Translations under genes and position numbers: made by a program | NCBI RefSeq assembly: GCF_000341085.1 | Contig: NZ_ANBA01000007.1 | Coordinates: forward strand, 186,001 to 250,000 | From: Nocardiopsis ganjiahuensis DSM 45031 | Lineage (GTDB): Bacteria > Actinomycetota > Actinomycetes > Streptosporangiales > Streptosporangiaceae | DNA length: 64,000 nucleotides | Direction of reading: 5' to 3' | In this document: positions 53,867 to 63,154 of the stretch, one piece after another | Numbering within the stretch: the first letter of the stretch is position 1 | How the letters are laid out: every line of letters starts with the position of its first letter | Notes under the pieces: model-generated | What the model was told of the DNA's origin: nothing | Databases searched by the model: none | The model's input: only the letters and a program-made list of their open reading frames with translations

Positions 53867-55268
53867 GCTTTCCCCTGCCCCGTTCCCTTCGTTCTCCCCG
53901 GCCCGGACCCTCCCCGTGCTCGGACTGGTCTGCGTCCTCGCCCTCACCGCCTGTTCCGACGGGGAGGAGGCCGCCCCGGAGCTCCTGCCGCCCTCCGCGA
54001 TCAGTCCGGACCGACTGGTCACCTGCGAGGACCCCGCAGACGCCGGAAGCACCGGCGACTGCGGCGAGCCGGGTTCGGTGCGCTGGTCCCTGCCGTTGGA
54101 AGGGGAGTACATGATGTACACCTACCCGGGTGATTCCTCGGTGGTCCTTCCCCGGGGGCAGGCGACCTCCAGCGATCACCCCTATCCCGGGGCCACCGTC
54201 CACGAGGGGGTTCTCTACCACCACGACCACGAACAGATCCTCGCGGTCGACCTGGAGAGCGCCGAGCCGCTGTGGACCGAGGAGGTCGACCCCGACCGGA
54301 ACAAGAGCGTGCTCGGCCTCCATCCGGTGGGGGACCGGCTGGTCATGGTCGCCCGGGACAACCGTGAGTGGATGGGCCTGCTCTACCTGCTCGACCCCGC
54401 CGAGGACGGCCTGGAGTGGGAGTTCCTCGACCTGGAGACGCATACCGCGCTCCGGGAGGGGATCCCCGCCAACGACACCCACTTCCTGGTCACCACGGAA
54501 CGGAACATCGGGTCCGGGGAGGACAGTGTGTACGCCCTCGTGGCGGCCTCCACCGGCCGTACCGAGTGGACCGCCCCACTGCCCGGCCGGGTGGACGTTG
54601 ACGCCCTGACCGAGGACACCCTCTTCACCCTTGAACGGTCCGGCGACGACAGCGGCGAACCCGACCTCGTCCACCGGGTCGACCTCGCCGACGGGCGGGT
54701 GTCAGAGGGTTTCCCCGTCCCCGAGGGCCTGGACGCGAACGAGCTCACCGCGGTCGGTGGCGGCGGCCTGTTCGTGTCCGGAGGGGCCGTCATGGACACC
54801 GGGACCGGGGAACGGCTGTGGACCCTCGACGGCGGCCGCGAGTTCCATCGGGTCGTGGCGGGTGACCCCGGCCTGCTGCACCTGAGCCGGGGCGACGACC
54901 ACTGGCTGGTGGACGCCCGCACCGGCGAGGAGGTGGACGACCGGGCCCTCGGATTCCCGCCGGAGAGCTACGGGGTCGACTACCACTGGTACCGCGACGG
55001 TGTCGACACCTCAGAACTCGACCCCCACACCCCTCCCGTCACGGCCGAGGGGCCGAACGCGGAGCGCTTCGAGATCGACACGGCCGCCGGAATCCGCCAC
55101 CTGGCCTCGTATCAGACGGAGGAGGGGGAGTACGTCGGTGTGTACCGGGGCTGTGCCCCTGACGGGGTGCGCGAGCTCGGCTGGGAGTCGCCCACCGGGG
55201 GACCCGAGTGTGTCGCACCCCGTCTGTTCGCCGTGGACTACGGTGTGGCCGGGACACCCCCGCAGTAG
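53865..55268 (+). CDS. PQQ/beta-propeller-like lipoprotein, copy 2
   Basis: A 467-aa paralogue of the lipoprotein at 35242. It has a signal peptide with lipobox LALTAC (Cys30), then LPPSAISPDRLVTCEDPADAG and GSVRWSLPLEGEY, nearly the same opening as copy 1. Propeller-like blades follow, such as ILAVDLESAEPLWTEEV, VYALVAASTGRTEWTAPL and AVMDTGTGERLWTLDGG. The C-terminal YVGVYRGCAPDGVRELGW and CVAPRLFAVDY match copy 1. Its 3' end overlaps the convergent large membrane-protein gene by 31 nt. Confidence 0.8.
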   Translation: MLSPAPFPSFSPARTLPVLGLVCVLALTACSDGEEAAPELLPPSAISPDRLVTCEDPADAGSTGDCGEPGSVRWSLPLEGEYMMYTYPGDSSVVLPRGQATSSDHPYPGATVHEGVLYHHDHEQILAVDLESAEPLWTEEVDPDRNKSVLGLHPVGDRLVMVARDNREWMGLLYLLDPAEDGLEWEFLDLETHTALREGIPANDTHFLVTTERNIGSGEDSVYALVAASTGRTEWTAPLPGRVDVDALTEDTLFTLERSGDDSGEPDLVHRVDLADGRVSEGFPVPEGLDANELTAVGGGGLFVSGGAVMDTGTGERLWTLDGGREFHRVVAGDPGLLHLSRGDDHWLVDARTGEEVDDRALGFPPESYGVDYHWYRDGVDTSELDPHTPPVTAEGPNAERFEIDTAAGIRHLASYQTEEGEYVGVYRGCAPDGVRELGWESPTGGPECVAPRLFAVDYGVAGTPPQ

Positions 55269-57664
55269 GGTTCCGCGCAGCTCAGGTACAGCGACTCGGC
55301 GTCGAACCCGCCCCCGAACACGCCCTGCGCACCCTCGCCCCAGACCATGTGCGGTCGGTCGCGTGCGTCCAGGGCCAGGGCGGTGACCGCGGGCTCGCTC
55401 TCGAAACCGACCAGCCCGGTGCTCACCGTCTCCGTGCAGCTCCGGTCCAGGCAGGACAACAGGACCAGCTCCTGTCCCGCCATGTCCGGGGTCAGCAGCT
55501 GGGGCCGGTCCTGGGAGTCGACGGCCAACCCCGGTGTGGGGCGGGCCCAGCCCGGCCCGGTGACGGCGCGGTCGGTGAACTCCGAGCACACGGCGTCGTG
55601 GCAGTCCACCAGCCGGGCCTCTCCGGTGCGGACGTCGCGGTAGGCCGCCACCGGTGTGCCGTCGGAGCGGTACTCGATCCGCGCTCCGAACCTCGGCCTG
55701 AGCCTGGACTCGTACTCGATCCGGAACCGGTCCCCGAACACCTCGGCGACCTCCGGTTCCGCGCACTCGTTCTCCGCGCAGAGCACCAGGGAGAAAGAGC
55801 CGAAGTTGGGGTCCACCGCCGCCACACCGAACCCGCCTTCAGGGGAACCGGCCGCGTGCAGGAAGGCTCCGTCGGTGATGAATCCGCCCACCGTCAGATC
55901 GGGGGGCAGGTCCAGGATGTGCGGGTCCGCGCACGCGGCGTCCCCGCACACGTGCAGGCGCAGCCCGCCGCTGTCGCCGTCGACCACCTCGTCGAGGTCG
56001 CGCCGGTCGTCGTGGCGCACGTGTGAGGCCACGACCATTCCGCCGTCGGCCAGCGGTGCCACCGCGGAGTGGATGTCGTACAGCTTGCCGTCGAAGGGGC
56101 GCAGGAGCTCCGCGTCGGCGTGGTCGCACTCCAGGGCGTCCTCGCACACCGTCAGGTACAGGCCGGACTCGGGGTGGGGGGCGTAGCGGTCCTGGTCGGA
56201 GTCCTCGTCGTGTTCGAACTCCTGCCAGTGGGTCTGCAGCAGCCGCCCGCCTTCGACCGAGACCCCGCTGCCACCCCTGAGTGTCTGGGAGCCGGGCCCG
56301 ACCGCGCAGTCGGGGTCGCACCACTCCAGCTGGGTTCCGCGCCGGGCCGTACCGATCAGTGCTCCGGCGTCGGTGGCGTCGACGTCCACCGTGAGGTCGT
56401 CGGCGCGCACGCTCTCCAGCGAGCTGGCGGTGAGCTCCATGAGACCGAAGGGGTTGGCGGCGAGGGCCGCCGGGCCCAGCAACGGGGGCGCGAACAGCGC
56501 CGCGACCGTCAACGGCACGGTCGCCAGGTGGTGGACGCGCGATCCGGCCGTCTCAGAGCGGGGACCGGGCAACTGTCTGCCGACCCGGGCAAGGTCCAGG
56601 TCGGTGAGCGGGCCGCTCGGCACGCCGAAAGCCGGAGCCGGGGTGACCGGTTCGCCGATCGGGCGGCCCTGGCTGTCGTAGGCCGAGAAGTGGACCGGGG
56701 TCTGGCCGATACCGTCCCCGGCGTAGAGCACGGGGGCGCAGAGCAGCAGCAGGGACAGCGGCGCTGTCAGCATCGACACCGTCGCGGTGATGCCCAGCAA
56801 GGCGAGATCGCCTTCGGCCATCTCGGTCCAACGCAGCAGGGACCGTTCCAGAACGGTCCCGAACAGCACGGACACGCCGTAGGAGACGGTCACGAACAGG
56901 ACGTGTGTTCCCCTGCGGTAACGGCCGATCCGCCAAGCGGCTGCCAGCCCTCGGAAGGGGCCGTGCCCCTCCAGCAGGGCGGCGGGCAGCATGACCGACA
57001 GCGGGGTCAGCAGGAGGAGCAGCGGGGGCAGGGCCACGATCGCGATCCCGAGCAGGGGCCAGTCCCGGGACAGGAGCCACAGTGCCGGCGCCAGCGCCGC
57101 GGCCATCAGGAGGAGGACCATCAGTGCCCAGGCCAGAGTGGTGAAGTAGCGGCGCAGGGCTCCCCGCCAGGCGTCGCGCACGGTGACCCGGCGCCCCAGC
57201 AGGGCCCCGCCGCCGAGCAGGACAGAGCCGCCGAGGGGGATCGGTCCGACCAGCAGCCCCAGCACGCACAGCGCGCCCAACATGACCAGGGCGGTCGTTC
57301 CCACCGGGTCCGTGGCGGTCTCCAGCACCCCGTTGAGGTAGGCACCCTCGCTGGCGGGCCACACCACGTAGATCTGGCTCAGCAGCACCAGGGGCACGAG
57401 CGGAAGGCCCGCCACGACCAGCAGCGCCCACAGGTTCCGGACGTAGACCCGGAACACCCGTGCGAACAGGTCCGGAGTGTGCTGCTCGACCGACAGGTCC
57501 GCTGGGGTGTCCGTGTCCGGAGCGCTTTCGGAGTCCTCGTTCGGCCCCTCGGCTCCTGCGGCCCTTCCGGCCTCGAGGCGATGGCCTGGATCAGTGGGAG
57601 CTGGTCGCCCCTCCCCCTCCGACTCGGAACCGTCGTGGTTCGGCCGCTCGTCCGGCTCGCCCAT
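55238..57664 (-). CDS. Seven-TM protein with extracellular seven-repeat Cys-pair domain, copy 2
   Basis: An 808-aa paralogue of the protein at 45347, with the same plan: acidic cytoplasmic N-terminus of about 85 residues, about seven membrane segments with the conserved ALLEGHGPFRGL loop, and an external domain with seven Cys pairs (WCDPDC, VCEDALEC, VCGDAAC, LCAENEC, DCHDAVC, SCLDRSC, SCAEPYC). The segment RFGARIEYRSDGTPVAAYRD, and the seventh repeat at the very C-terminus, are conserved between copies. I chose the ATG 57664 behind GGGGAG; ATG 57667 is adjacent. It is convergent with, and overlaps, lipoprotein copy 2, hinting at linked function. Confidence 0.8.
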   Translation of the reverse strand: MGEPDERPNHDGSESEGEGRPAPTDPGHRLEAGRAAGAEGPNEDSESAPDTDTPADLSVEQHTPDLFARVFRVYVRNLWALLVVAGLPLVPLVLLSQIYVVWPASEGAYLNGVLETATDPVGTTALVMLGALCVLGLLVGPIPLGGSVLLGGGALLGRRVTVRDAWRGALRRYFTTLAWALMVLLLMAAALAPALWLLSRDWPLLGIAIVALPPLLLLLTPLSVMLPAALLEGHGPFRGLAAAWRIGRYRRGTHVLFVTVSYGVSVLFGTVLERSLLRWTEMAEGDLALLGITATVSMLTAPLSLLLLCAPVLYAGDGIGQTPVHFSAYDSQGRPIGEPVTPAPAFGVPSGPLTDLDLARVGRQLPGPRSETAGSRVHHLATVPLTVAALFAPPLLGPAALAANPFGLMELTASSLESVRADDLTVDVDATDAGALIGTARRGTQLEWCDPDCAVGPGSQTLRGGSGVSVEGGRLLQTHWQEFEHDEDSDQDRYAPHPESGLYLTVCEDALECDHADAELLRPFDGKLYDIHSAVAPLADGGMVVASHVRHDDRRDLDEVVDGDSGGLRLHVCGDAACADPHILDLPPDLTVGGFITDGAFLHAAGSPEGGFGVAAVDPNFGSFSLVLCAENECAEPEVAEVFGDRFRIEYESRLRPRFGARIEYRSDGTPVAAYRDVRTGEARLVDCHDAVCSEFTDRAVTGPGWARPTPGLAVDSQDRPQLLTPDMAGQELVLLSCLDRSCTETVSTGLVGFESEPAVTALALDARDRPHMVWGEGAQGVFGGGFDAESLYLSCAEPYCGGVPATP

Positions 57665-57786
57665 CATCTCCCCTTGTGTCCCCTGTGGCATGTGCGTCGG
57701 CAGACTACTGGGGGCCGAAACGGCGTCCGTACTCAGGGCGAAGGGCTACGGCGGCCTGCGGAAGGGAGGAGGGCTCGGCACGGGTC

Positions 57787-57821
57787 GGGGCCGCACACCC
57801 TTGCTCGGGGTGCGCGGCCCC
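57787..57821 (-). terminator. Hairpin terminator after the small membrane protein
   Basis: GGGGCCGC + CACCC pairs with GGGTG + GCGGCCCC, with one bulge on each side and a loop of about 7 nt. It lies 46 nt past the stop of the minus-strand gene at 57867-58076. Confidence 0.7.
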
Positions 57822-57866
57822 TGTGATCGGTCCGGCCCGTGCGGGTTCCGGATGGGGGGTCCCTGG

Positions 57867-58076
57867 TTACTCGGAGGGCTCGGGAAGATCCGGGCACTCG
57901 ATGGCCGGGTTGACACCGATGTAGTTCAGAGGACCGATGAAGATGGTCGCCACAGTACTGCCCAGTGATGAGCAGGAGGCCTCTGAAGTGCTGAAGTATC
58001 CGCGTTGGACAGCGGCTGTGACGCCGACTGCCAACCAGATGAGGACGAGTACCGAAAGGGTGATGCTGGTACGCAC
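57867..58076 (-). CDS. Small single-pass membrane protein, 69 aa
   Basis: A short protein with an N-terminal helix (ITLSVLVLIWLAVGVTAAVQRGYF) and an external tail with two Cys (SCSS and IECPD), plus the segment IFIGPLNYIGVNPAIECPDLPEPSE. Very similar small hypothetical proteins with GPLNYxGVNP are widespread in actinobacteria, as far as I recall; no function is known. It starts at GTG 58076 with AGGAGG 5 nt upstream, a strong signal, and is followed by a hairpin terminator. Confidence 0.75.
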   Translation of the reverse strand: MRTSITLSVLVLIWLAVGVTAAVQRGYFSTSEASCSSLGSTVATIFIGPLNYIGVNPAIECPDLPEPSE

Positions 58077-58285
58077 TGTTGCCTCCTGGGGGGTGGGGCG
58101 TTATGCGGTCGCCGGGGTCCTGTCGACGGGGTCGGCGCTGAGCCGCTCCGTTCCGGCCGGACGCGTGGGCTCTGTGGGGGCCTCATACCCGCCAGGTCTC
58201 CTTCCTCACCTGGCTTCGGGCCCGGGGCGCCGCGCTTGCCCGGTCCACGCTGGTCGTGGGGCTCGGCCCGGGTGGTCGTGCGGGC

Positions 58286-58585
58286 TCAGTCCACGATGGT
58301 GCCGACGACCTCGAAGGTGTCCGGGTCCAGCAGGTCCAGGCCGTCGTCGGCGGTGACGGCGGCGATCACCTCACCGTGCGGATGCGGCACCGCCCGGTAG
58401 TGGTCGAGGCCGTCGGGGAGTACGTCCTCTCCGCTGTTCGGGTGCCAGGCGTGGTTGTGCAGAGTGTACTCGCCGGGCTCCGCCTCCTCCTGCCAGGAGA
58501 CGAACACACGGTCGCGCTCGGCGACCCGCCGCCCCGCCTCGTCCGGGGAAAGCGCACCGGAGGTCAGCGCCGCGACCTCCTCCAC
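58286..58585 (-). CDS. Short hypothetical protein, possibly a truncated gene
   Basis: 99 aa, unrecognised: TSGALSPDEAGRRVAERDRVF, then EPGEYTLHNHAWHPNSGEDVLPDGLDHYRAVPHPHGEV and a C-terminal LDLLDPDTFEVVGTIVD that looks like a final beta-propeller or hairpin strand. It starts at GTG 58585. The frame stays open upstream to a stop at 58733 with protein-like composition but no start codon. So it could be the end of a degraded longer gene. Moderate support only. Confidence 0.45.
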   Translation of the reverse strand: MEEVAALTSGALSPDEAGRRVAERDRVFVSWQEEAEPGEYTLHNHAWHPNSGEDVLPDGLDHYRAVPHPHGEVIAAVTADDGLDLLDPDTFEVVGTIVD

Positions 58586-58732
58586 CCTTTGGGAGTCCTC
58601 CCGGGGCAGGGGAACGGGAGGCAGGTCACCGTTCGGCCGGATCCGACCGAACGGCCGTGGCCGCTTGCGGACTCCGGCTGTGACGAGAAGCGTCCCGGGA
58701 TGGTTCTGTGCCCACCGGCGGTCCGGGCCCGG

Positions 58733-59251
58733 CTAACGCGGCTGCGGGCCGAACCGCCACCGGGTGGGGCCGTGACCGACGTCGTCGGCGGGGAAGGCGT
58801 AGCCGGTCTCGGGCACGATCCCGTACACGGCGTAGGGCGGGGGACCCGCGGTCGGGGCGCCCTCCGGGCCGGTGATGAGTGCCCCCTCCGCGACGGGCTC
58901 CCACCCGTAGACGGCCGGGTAGGCCCCGGCCACCTCCTCGACCAGGCTCTCCTCCCGGATCCGCTCGGCCCGTCCCTCGATCACCACGTCCAGGCGGCCG
59001 GTGGCCACCGCGAGGCTCACCGGCGGGGAACCGGCCAGCAGCCGCGCTTTGCGGGTGCCGTCCCCGCAGGCGAAGTAGGGCCTCCCGCCCACCCACACCG
59101 CCAGCAGCGGCCGGGTGTGCACGGTCCCGTCCTCCCGGTTCAGGGTCAGCCAGTACGTCCGGTCCACCCCGGCCAGGTGGTCGAGCACCTCCTCCCAAGC
59201 CCCGGGAGAGTCGTCGGTCAGGGCTTCGGCCCGCGGGTTCCGCGCATCCAT
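58733..59251 (-). CDS. Pyridoxamine 5'-phosphate oxidase-like FMN split-barrel protein
   Basis: A 172-aa flavin split-barrel protein. TYWLTLNREDGTVHTRPLLAVWVGGRPYFACGDGTRKARLL is the family's first half (strands around the flavin), and VSLAVATGRLDVVIEGRAERI the next. F420- or FMN-binding members share this plan, and the cofactor is not decided here. The start ATG 59251 has no obvious ribosome site. Monocistronic, upstream of the divergent carboxypeptidase. Confidence 0.82.
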   Translation of the reverse strand: MDARNPRAEALTDDSPGAWEEVLDHLAGVDRTYWLTLNREDGTVHTRPLLAVWVGGRPYFACGDGTRKARLLAGSPPVSLAVATGRLDVVIEGRAERIREESLVEEVAGAYPAVYGWEPVAEGALITGPEGAPTAGPPPYAVYGIVPETGYAFPADDVGHGPTRWRFGPQPR

Positions 59252-59487
59252 GGCATGCCTTCCGGGTGGTGTCCAGTGGTGCCGGTCACCCTAGTCATGG
59301 GCACTGACAGTCCGGAGCCGCCGAACCGCGGAGCGTGCGTGCACCGGGTCCCGTACTGAACGCCGGTGCCGGGCAGGGCCCCTCCCACAGGCGTGGATGT
59401 CCGACGAAACACGCTGTTGACAGCCTCATGTCTTGTTTCGGCCCGGCCGGGACGGTAGGAACGTCGAAGACCACAGGAGGAACCTTC

Positions 59488-62121
59488 GTGTCACAGCCCC
59501 CCGACGCAGCCCGCTCCGAAGCCCCGTCCCCCGCGACCCCGCCCGCTCCCGCCGCGTCCGCTTCGGGACCACGGGGAGCCCGCGCCGTCTCCCTGGCCGG
59601 GTTCGCGGCCGCCTTCGTCGCCCTCGGTCTGGTCGCCGCGCCCGCACCCGCCCTCGCCGAGCCGCGTGAGGACGCCAACGGCGCCGAACGCAACGAGACC
59701 GCCGCCGGCCCCGAGGCGCTGGCCGCGGAGCCCCTGGCCGCACCCCTCGACGCGGTCGGGGTCGACCCGGACGCCGCCTACCCCCGTCGGACCGAACTGC
59801 CGGAGCCGCCCGAGGACCCCGACGACAGGTCGGTCAAACTCGGCCTGCTCCCGTACCACGGCATCGCGCCCGCGCTCAACGACCTCCAGGAGACCTCCGA
59901 CCGGGTCAGCGTGGAGGTCGTCGGGGAGTCCGTCGAAGGCCGCGACCTGTACCTGGTCACCCTCACCGAACCCGAGACCCGCGCCGAGGCCCGCCACCAG
60001 CAGCGCATGCGCGAGCTCATCGCGGAGAACCCCGACCGCGCGGCCCGCGACCGGACCCTGCCGGACCGGTACAAGACCCCCGTGCACGTCAACGCCAACA
60101 TCCACGGCAACGAGTGGGAGGGGACCGACGCCTCCCTGCGGATCATCGAGGAGCTGGCCACCGCTGAGGACGAGCGGACCCGGGAGCTCCTGGAGGGGTC
60201 GCGCCTGTACTTCACCGTCACCGCGAACCCGGACGGGCGGGTGGCGGGCACCCGCGCCAACAGTGCCGGGTTCGACCTCAACCGCGACTTCGTCACCGTC
60301 TCGCAGCCCGAGACGGCCGCGATCCGCCAGGTCATGGTGGACACCCAGCCGCTGGTCATGATCGACCAGCACGGGTACGTGAACGGCACCCTGATCGAGC
60401 CGGCCACACCGCCGCACGGCCAGAACTACGAGTACGACCTGTTCATCAAGAACACCTACGCCAACGGCATCGCCATGGAGCAGGCCGTGCTCGACCTGGG
60501 GTACACCCCCGAGGACGACGGCGTGCAGCCCCCGCAGATCCCCTTCCGGGACCGGGAGGACGGCTGGGACGACTGGCCGCCGATCTTCACCCCCATGTAC
60601 GCCCCCTACCAGGGCGCCGTAGCCGCGGCCACCATCGAGTTCCCGCTCCGGGTGAACAACGCCGCCTACGACCTGGCCGAGGAGGAGCTGCGGCGGCGCA
60701 CCGCGATCAACACCGACATCTCCGCCGCCACCATCGAGGCCACCCTCGACTTCGCGCACGAGAACCGCGAGGAGCTGGTCGGCGACCAGATCGAGGTGTT
60801 CCGCCGCGGTGCCGCGGGCGAGGAGCAGGTGGTACCGCCAGAGGAGTGGGTGCCCGGCTTCGGCCCCGAGGACGTGTACACCACCGACTTCCCGCGCGCC
60901 TACGTGATCCCGGCGGGGGAGGGCCAGCGCTCCGCTCCGGCCGCCGCCCGCCTGGTGGACTTCCTCATCGCCAACGACGTGCGTGTGGAGCGCGCCGGGA
61001 ACGCGTTCGAGCTCGACGGCACCTCCTACCCCGCCGGGTCCTACGTGGTGGACATGCACCAGCCCAAGCGCGGCATGGCCAACGTCCTGCTGGAGGACGG
61101 CCGCGACATCACCGGCGACGTCGAGGCGATGTACGACATCTCCGGGTGGAGCCACGGACGCCTGTGGGGCGCGACCGTCGAGTCCGCCGAGTCCGCCCCG
61201 CCGGGCGCCACCGAGCGTGTGAGCGAGGCAGCCCCCACCGGGGCGGTCGAGGGTGACGGCGGCTGGACGCTGCGCCTGGACGACGCCGCCGACGTGGCCG
61301 CGCTCAACGACCTGGTCGCCGCGGGGGCCGAGGCCACCTGGGGCGGCTCGGGCACGGTGCGGGTCTCCGCCGACGCGGCCGGCGCCGTGGCGGAGGCGGC
61401 CGACCGGCACGGCGCGGTCTTCCACCCCGCCGTCTCCGATGCCGCCACCGGGGCCCCGGCGCTGGACACGGTGAACGTGGCCGTGGCCGGAGCCGCCGAC
61501 GAGGTTCTCACCCTCGGCGAACTGGGCTTCGACGTCGAGACGGTGTCCACGGCCGTCCTCAACGACGGTTTCGACTGGTCCGGGACCGACGTGCTCTACG
61601 TGTCGAGCGGCCTGGTGTACTCCAGCCTGACCGACGAGGCCCGTACCGGCCTGGACGCCTTCCTGGAGGAGGGCGGTGTGGTCGCCCGGGGCACGACCGG
61701 AGCACGCTTCAACGAGGAGGCCGGGCTGTTGGAGGTCCAGCACGGGGCCGGACGCTCGGACGCCAACGGCGTGGTCCTGATGGACGACGGCGAGGGAGCG
61801 CTCGCCGGGACCGGCGGATACGGGTTCGTGTACTCACCGGGCTGGTTCACCGACCTGGGCCCGGAGGTCACGGTCGAGCAGTCCTACGGTGCTGAAGGCC
61901 CGCTGGTGGCCGGTCACTGGCGGCCCGACGCCAACGGTTCGGGCGGCCAGGACTCGGCGGCCGGGCAGGCTGCCGTCGTCAGCGGTGTGGCCGCACCGGG
62001 CGCCTCCGTGGTGCTCTTCGGCACCGAACCGCTGTTCCGCAACCACCCCAAGGGGCTGTTCGGCCAGGTGGCCCAGGCGCTCTTCTGGACCTCGGCGGAG
62101 GCCGGCACCGAAGTGCGGTAG
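59488..62121 (+). CDS. Secreted M14 family zinc carboxypeptidase with C-terminal GATase-like domain
   Basis: An 877-aa exported peptidase. The signal region (GARAVSLAGFAAAFVALGLVAAPAPALA, cleavage after ALA near residue 57) follows an Ala/Pro-rich n-region. The M14 domain has zinc ligands His206 and Glu209 (NIHGNEWEG) and His294 (DQHGYVNG), with substrate-binding residues in NPDGR (246-250) and LNRDF (Arg265). The C-terminal part (about 690-870), with VLYVSSGLVYSSLTDEARTGLDAFLEEGGVV, resembles a class I glutamine-amidotransferase fold, as in other large actinobacterial M14 proteins. GTG 59488 has AGGAGG 7 nt upstream; an ATG at 59428 is less likely. Followed by a strong terminator. Confidence 0.88.
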   Translation: MSQPPDAARSEAPSPATPPAPAASASGPRGARAVSLAGFAAAFVALGLVAAPAPALAEPREDANGAERNETAAGPEALAAEPLAAPLDAVGVDPDAAYPRRTELPEPPEDPDDRSVKLGLLPYHGIAPALNDLQETSDRVSVEVVGESVEGRDLYLVTLTEPETRAEARHQQRMRELIAENPDRAARDRTLPDRYKTPVHVNANIHGNEWEGTDASLRIIEELATAEDERTRELLEGSRLYFTVTANPDGRVAGTRANSAGFDLNRDFVTVSQPETAAIRQVMVDTQPLVMIDQHGYVNGTLIEPATPPHGQNYEYDLFIKNTYANGIAMEQAVLDLGYTPEDDGVQPPQIPFRDREDGWDDWPPIFTPMYAPYQGAVAAATIEFPLRVNNAAYDLAEEELRRRTAINTDISAATIEATLDFAHENREELVGDQIEVFRRGAAGEEQVVPPEEWVPGFGPEDVYTTDFPRAYVIPAGEGQRSAPAAARLVDFLIANDVRVERAGNAFELDGTSYPAGSYVVDMHQPKRGMANVLLEDGRDITGDVEAMYDISGWSHGRLWGATVESAESAPPGATERVSEAAPTGAVEGDGGWTLRLDDAADVAALNDLVAAGAEATWGGSGTVRVSADAAGAVAEAADRHGAVFHPAVSDAATGAPALDTVNVAVAGAADEVLTLGELGFDVETVSTAVLNDGFDWSGTDVLYVSSGLVYSSLTDEARTGLDAFLEEGGVVARGTTGARFNEEAGLLEVQHGAGRSDANGVVLMDDGEGALAGTGGYGFVYSPGWFTDLGPEVTVEQSYGAEGPLVAGHWRPDANGSGGQDSAAGQAAVVSGVAAPGASVVLFGTEPLFRNHPKGLFGQVAQALFWTSAEAGTEVR

Positions 62122-62170
62122 AACCCCCTCCCGGGGATCTCCTGAACCAGGGGCAGGCGCCAGTTCTCGC

Positions 62171-62211
62171 GGGGAAACCACCTCGGCCCCTCCTGCCGAG
62201 GCGGTTTCCCC
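62171..62211. terminator. Bidirectional hairpin terminator
   Basis: GGGGAAACC + CCTCGGC pairs with GCCGAGG + GGTTTCCCC, with one mismatched base on each side and a 7-nt loop. It lies between the convergent carboxypeptidase and SDR genes. Confidence 0.88.
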
Positions 62212-62241
62212 TGGTACTTCGTCCGAGTGTCCGGGGTGCCG

Positions 62242-63003
62242 CTAGTCGAACGGCTGGAGGGCGGGGCCCAGACCGCCGTCCACGGGCAGCTCGGCGCCGG
62301 TGGTGAAGGTGGCCTCGAATCCGAGGAACAGCACCGCCCGCGCCACCTCCGCCACCGTCCCGTGGCGGCCCATCGGGGTGGCCTGGTCACCGGCGGCCTC
62401 GATCGCGGCGCGCTCCTCCGCGGAGGCCCCGGTGAACCCGCCCGACCGGGTGTGCACGAACCCCGGGGCGACGCTGTTCACCCGGATCCCGCGCGGCAGC
62501 AGCTCGGACGCGAAACTCCGGGCGAAGCCCGCCACTGCGGCCTTGGTTCCGGTGTACACGCTCATCCCGCCCGTCCCCGTCGCGTTGGTGACCGACGTCG
62601 TGAACACGATCGACCCGCCCTCGGCGATCAGCGGGGCCAACCGCTGGACGGTGAAGTACGCGCCCCGGGCGTTGATCCCGAACATCCACTCGTAGGTCTC
62701 CTCGGTGACCTCGGTGAACGGCTCCAGGGCGGCCACGCCCACGTTCACGTGCAGGAAGTCGATCCCGCCCAGGGTCTCGCGCACCGCCTCGGCCAGGACG
62801 TCGGCGTCCCCGACCCGCGCGGCGTCCGCGCGCACCGCCTGCACCCGGGGCCCGAACCTGCCCCGCACCTCCTCCAGGTTCTTCTCGTTGTTGCCGGTGA
62901 GCAGCACGCGCGCTCCACCGGCCAGGAGTTCCTCGACCACACCCAGGCCCATACCGTGCGTCCCGCCGACCACCACGGCCCGCTTGCCCTCGTAGGCACC
63001 CAT
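62242..63003 (-). CDS. SDR family oxidoreductase
   Basis: Classical short-chain dehydrogenase of 253 aa. The cofactor loop GGTHGMG is near residues 12-18, with HVNVGV in place of the usual NNAG, a catalytic Ser in FTTSVTNATG, YTGTK as the Tyr/Lys pair, and IRVNSVAPGFVHT. ATG 63003 was chosen over a longer frame (63090) because the fold begins there. Divergent from the SARP regulator gene. Substrate unknown. Confidence 0.88.
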   Translation of the reverse strand: MGAYEGKRAVVVGGTHGMGLGVVEELLAGGARVLLTGNNEKNLEEVRGRFGPRVQAVRADAARVGDADVLAEAVRETLGGIDFLHVNVGVAALEPFTEVTEETYEWMFGINARGAYFTVQRLAPLIAEGGSIVFTTSVTNATGTGGMSVYTGTKAAVAGFARSFASELLPRGIRVNSVAPGFVHTRSGGFTGASAEERAAIEAAGDQATPMGRHGTVAEVARAVLFLGFEATFTTGAELPVDGGLGPALQPFD

Positions 63004-63154
63004 GTCCGAACCCTCTTCCTTCTCCCCGGGCGGCCTGGTGACCGCCCCGACTGGTGACCACGGTGCCGGGCACTGCCACGGGTTCCCCACGGGTCCGCTA
63101 CGGGATGGCCACGGGCCCGCCGCGGGGCCTCGGCGGGGCGGCTACGGTGAGGAC

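Noticed and set aside
59335..59487. Longer N-terminus of the M14 carboxypeptidase from an upstream ATG
   Set aside because: The GTG at 59488 has AGGAGG at 7 nt and places the signal peptide normally. The upstream residues are not signal-like.
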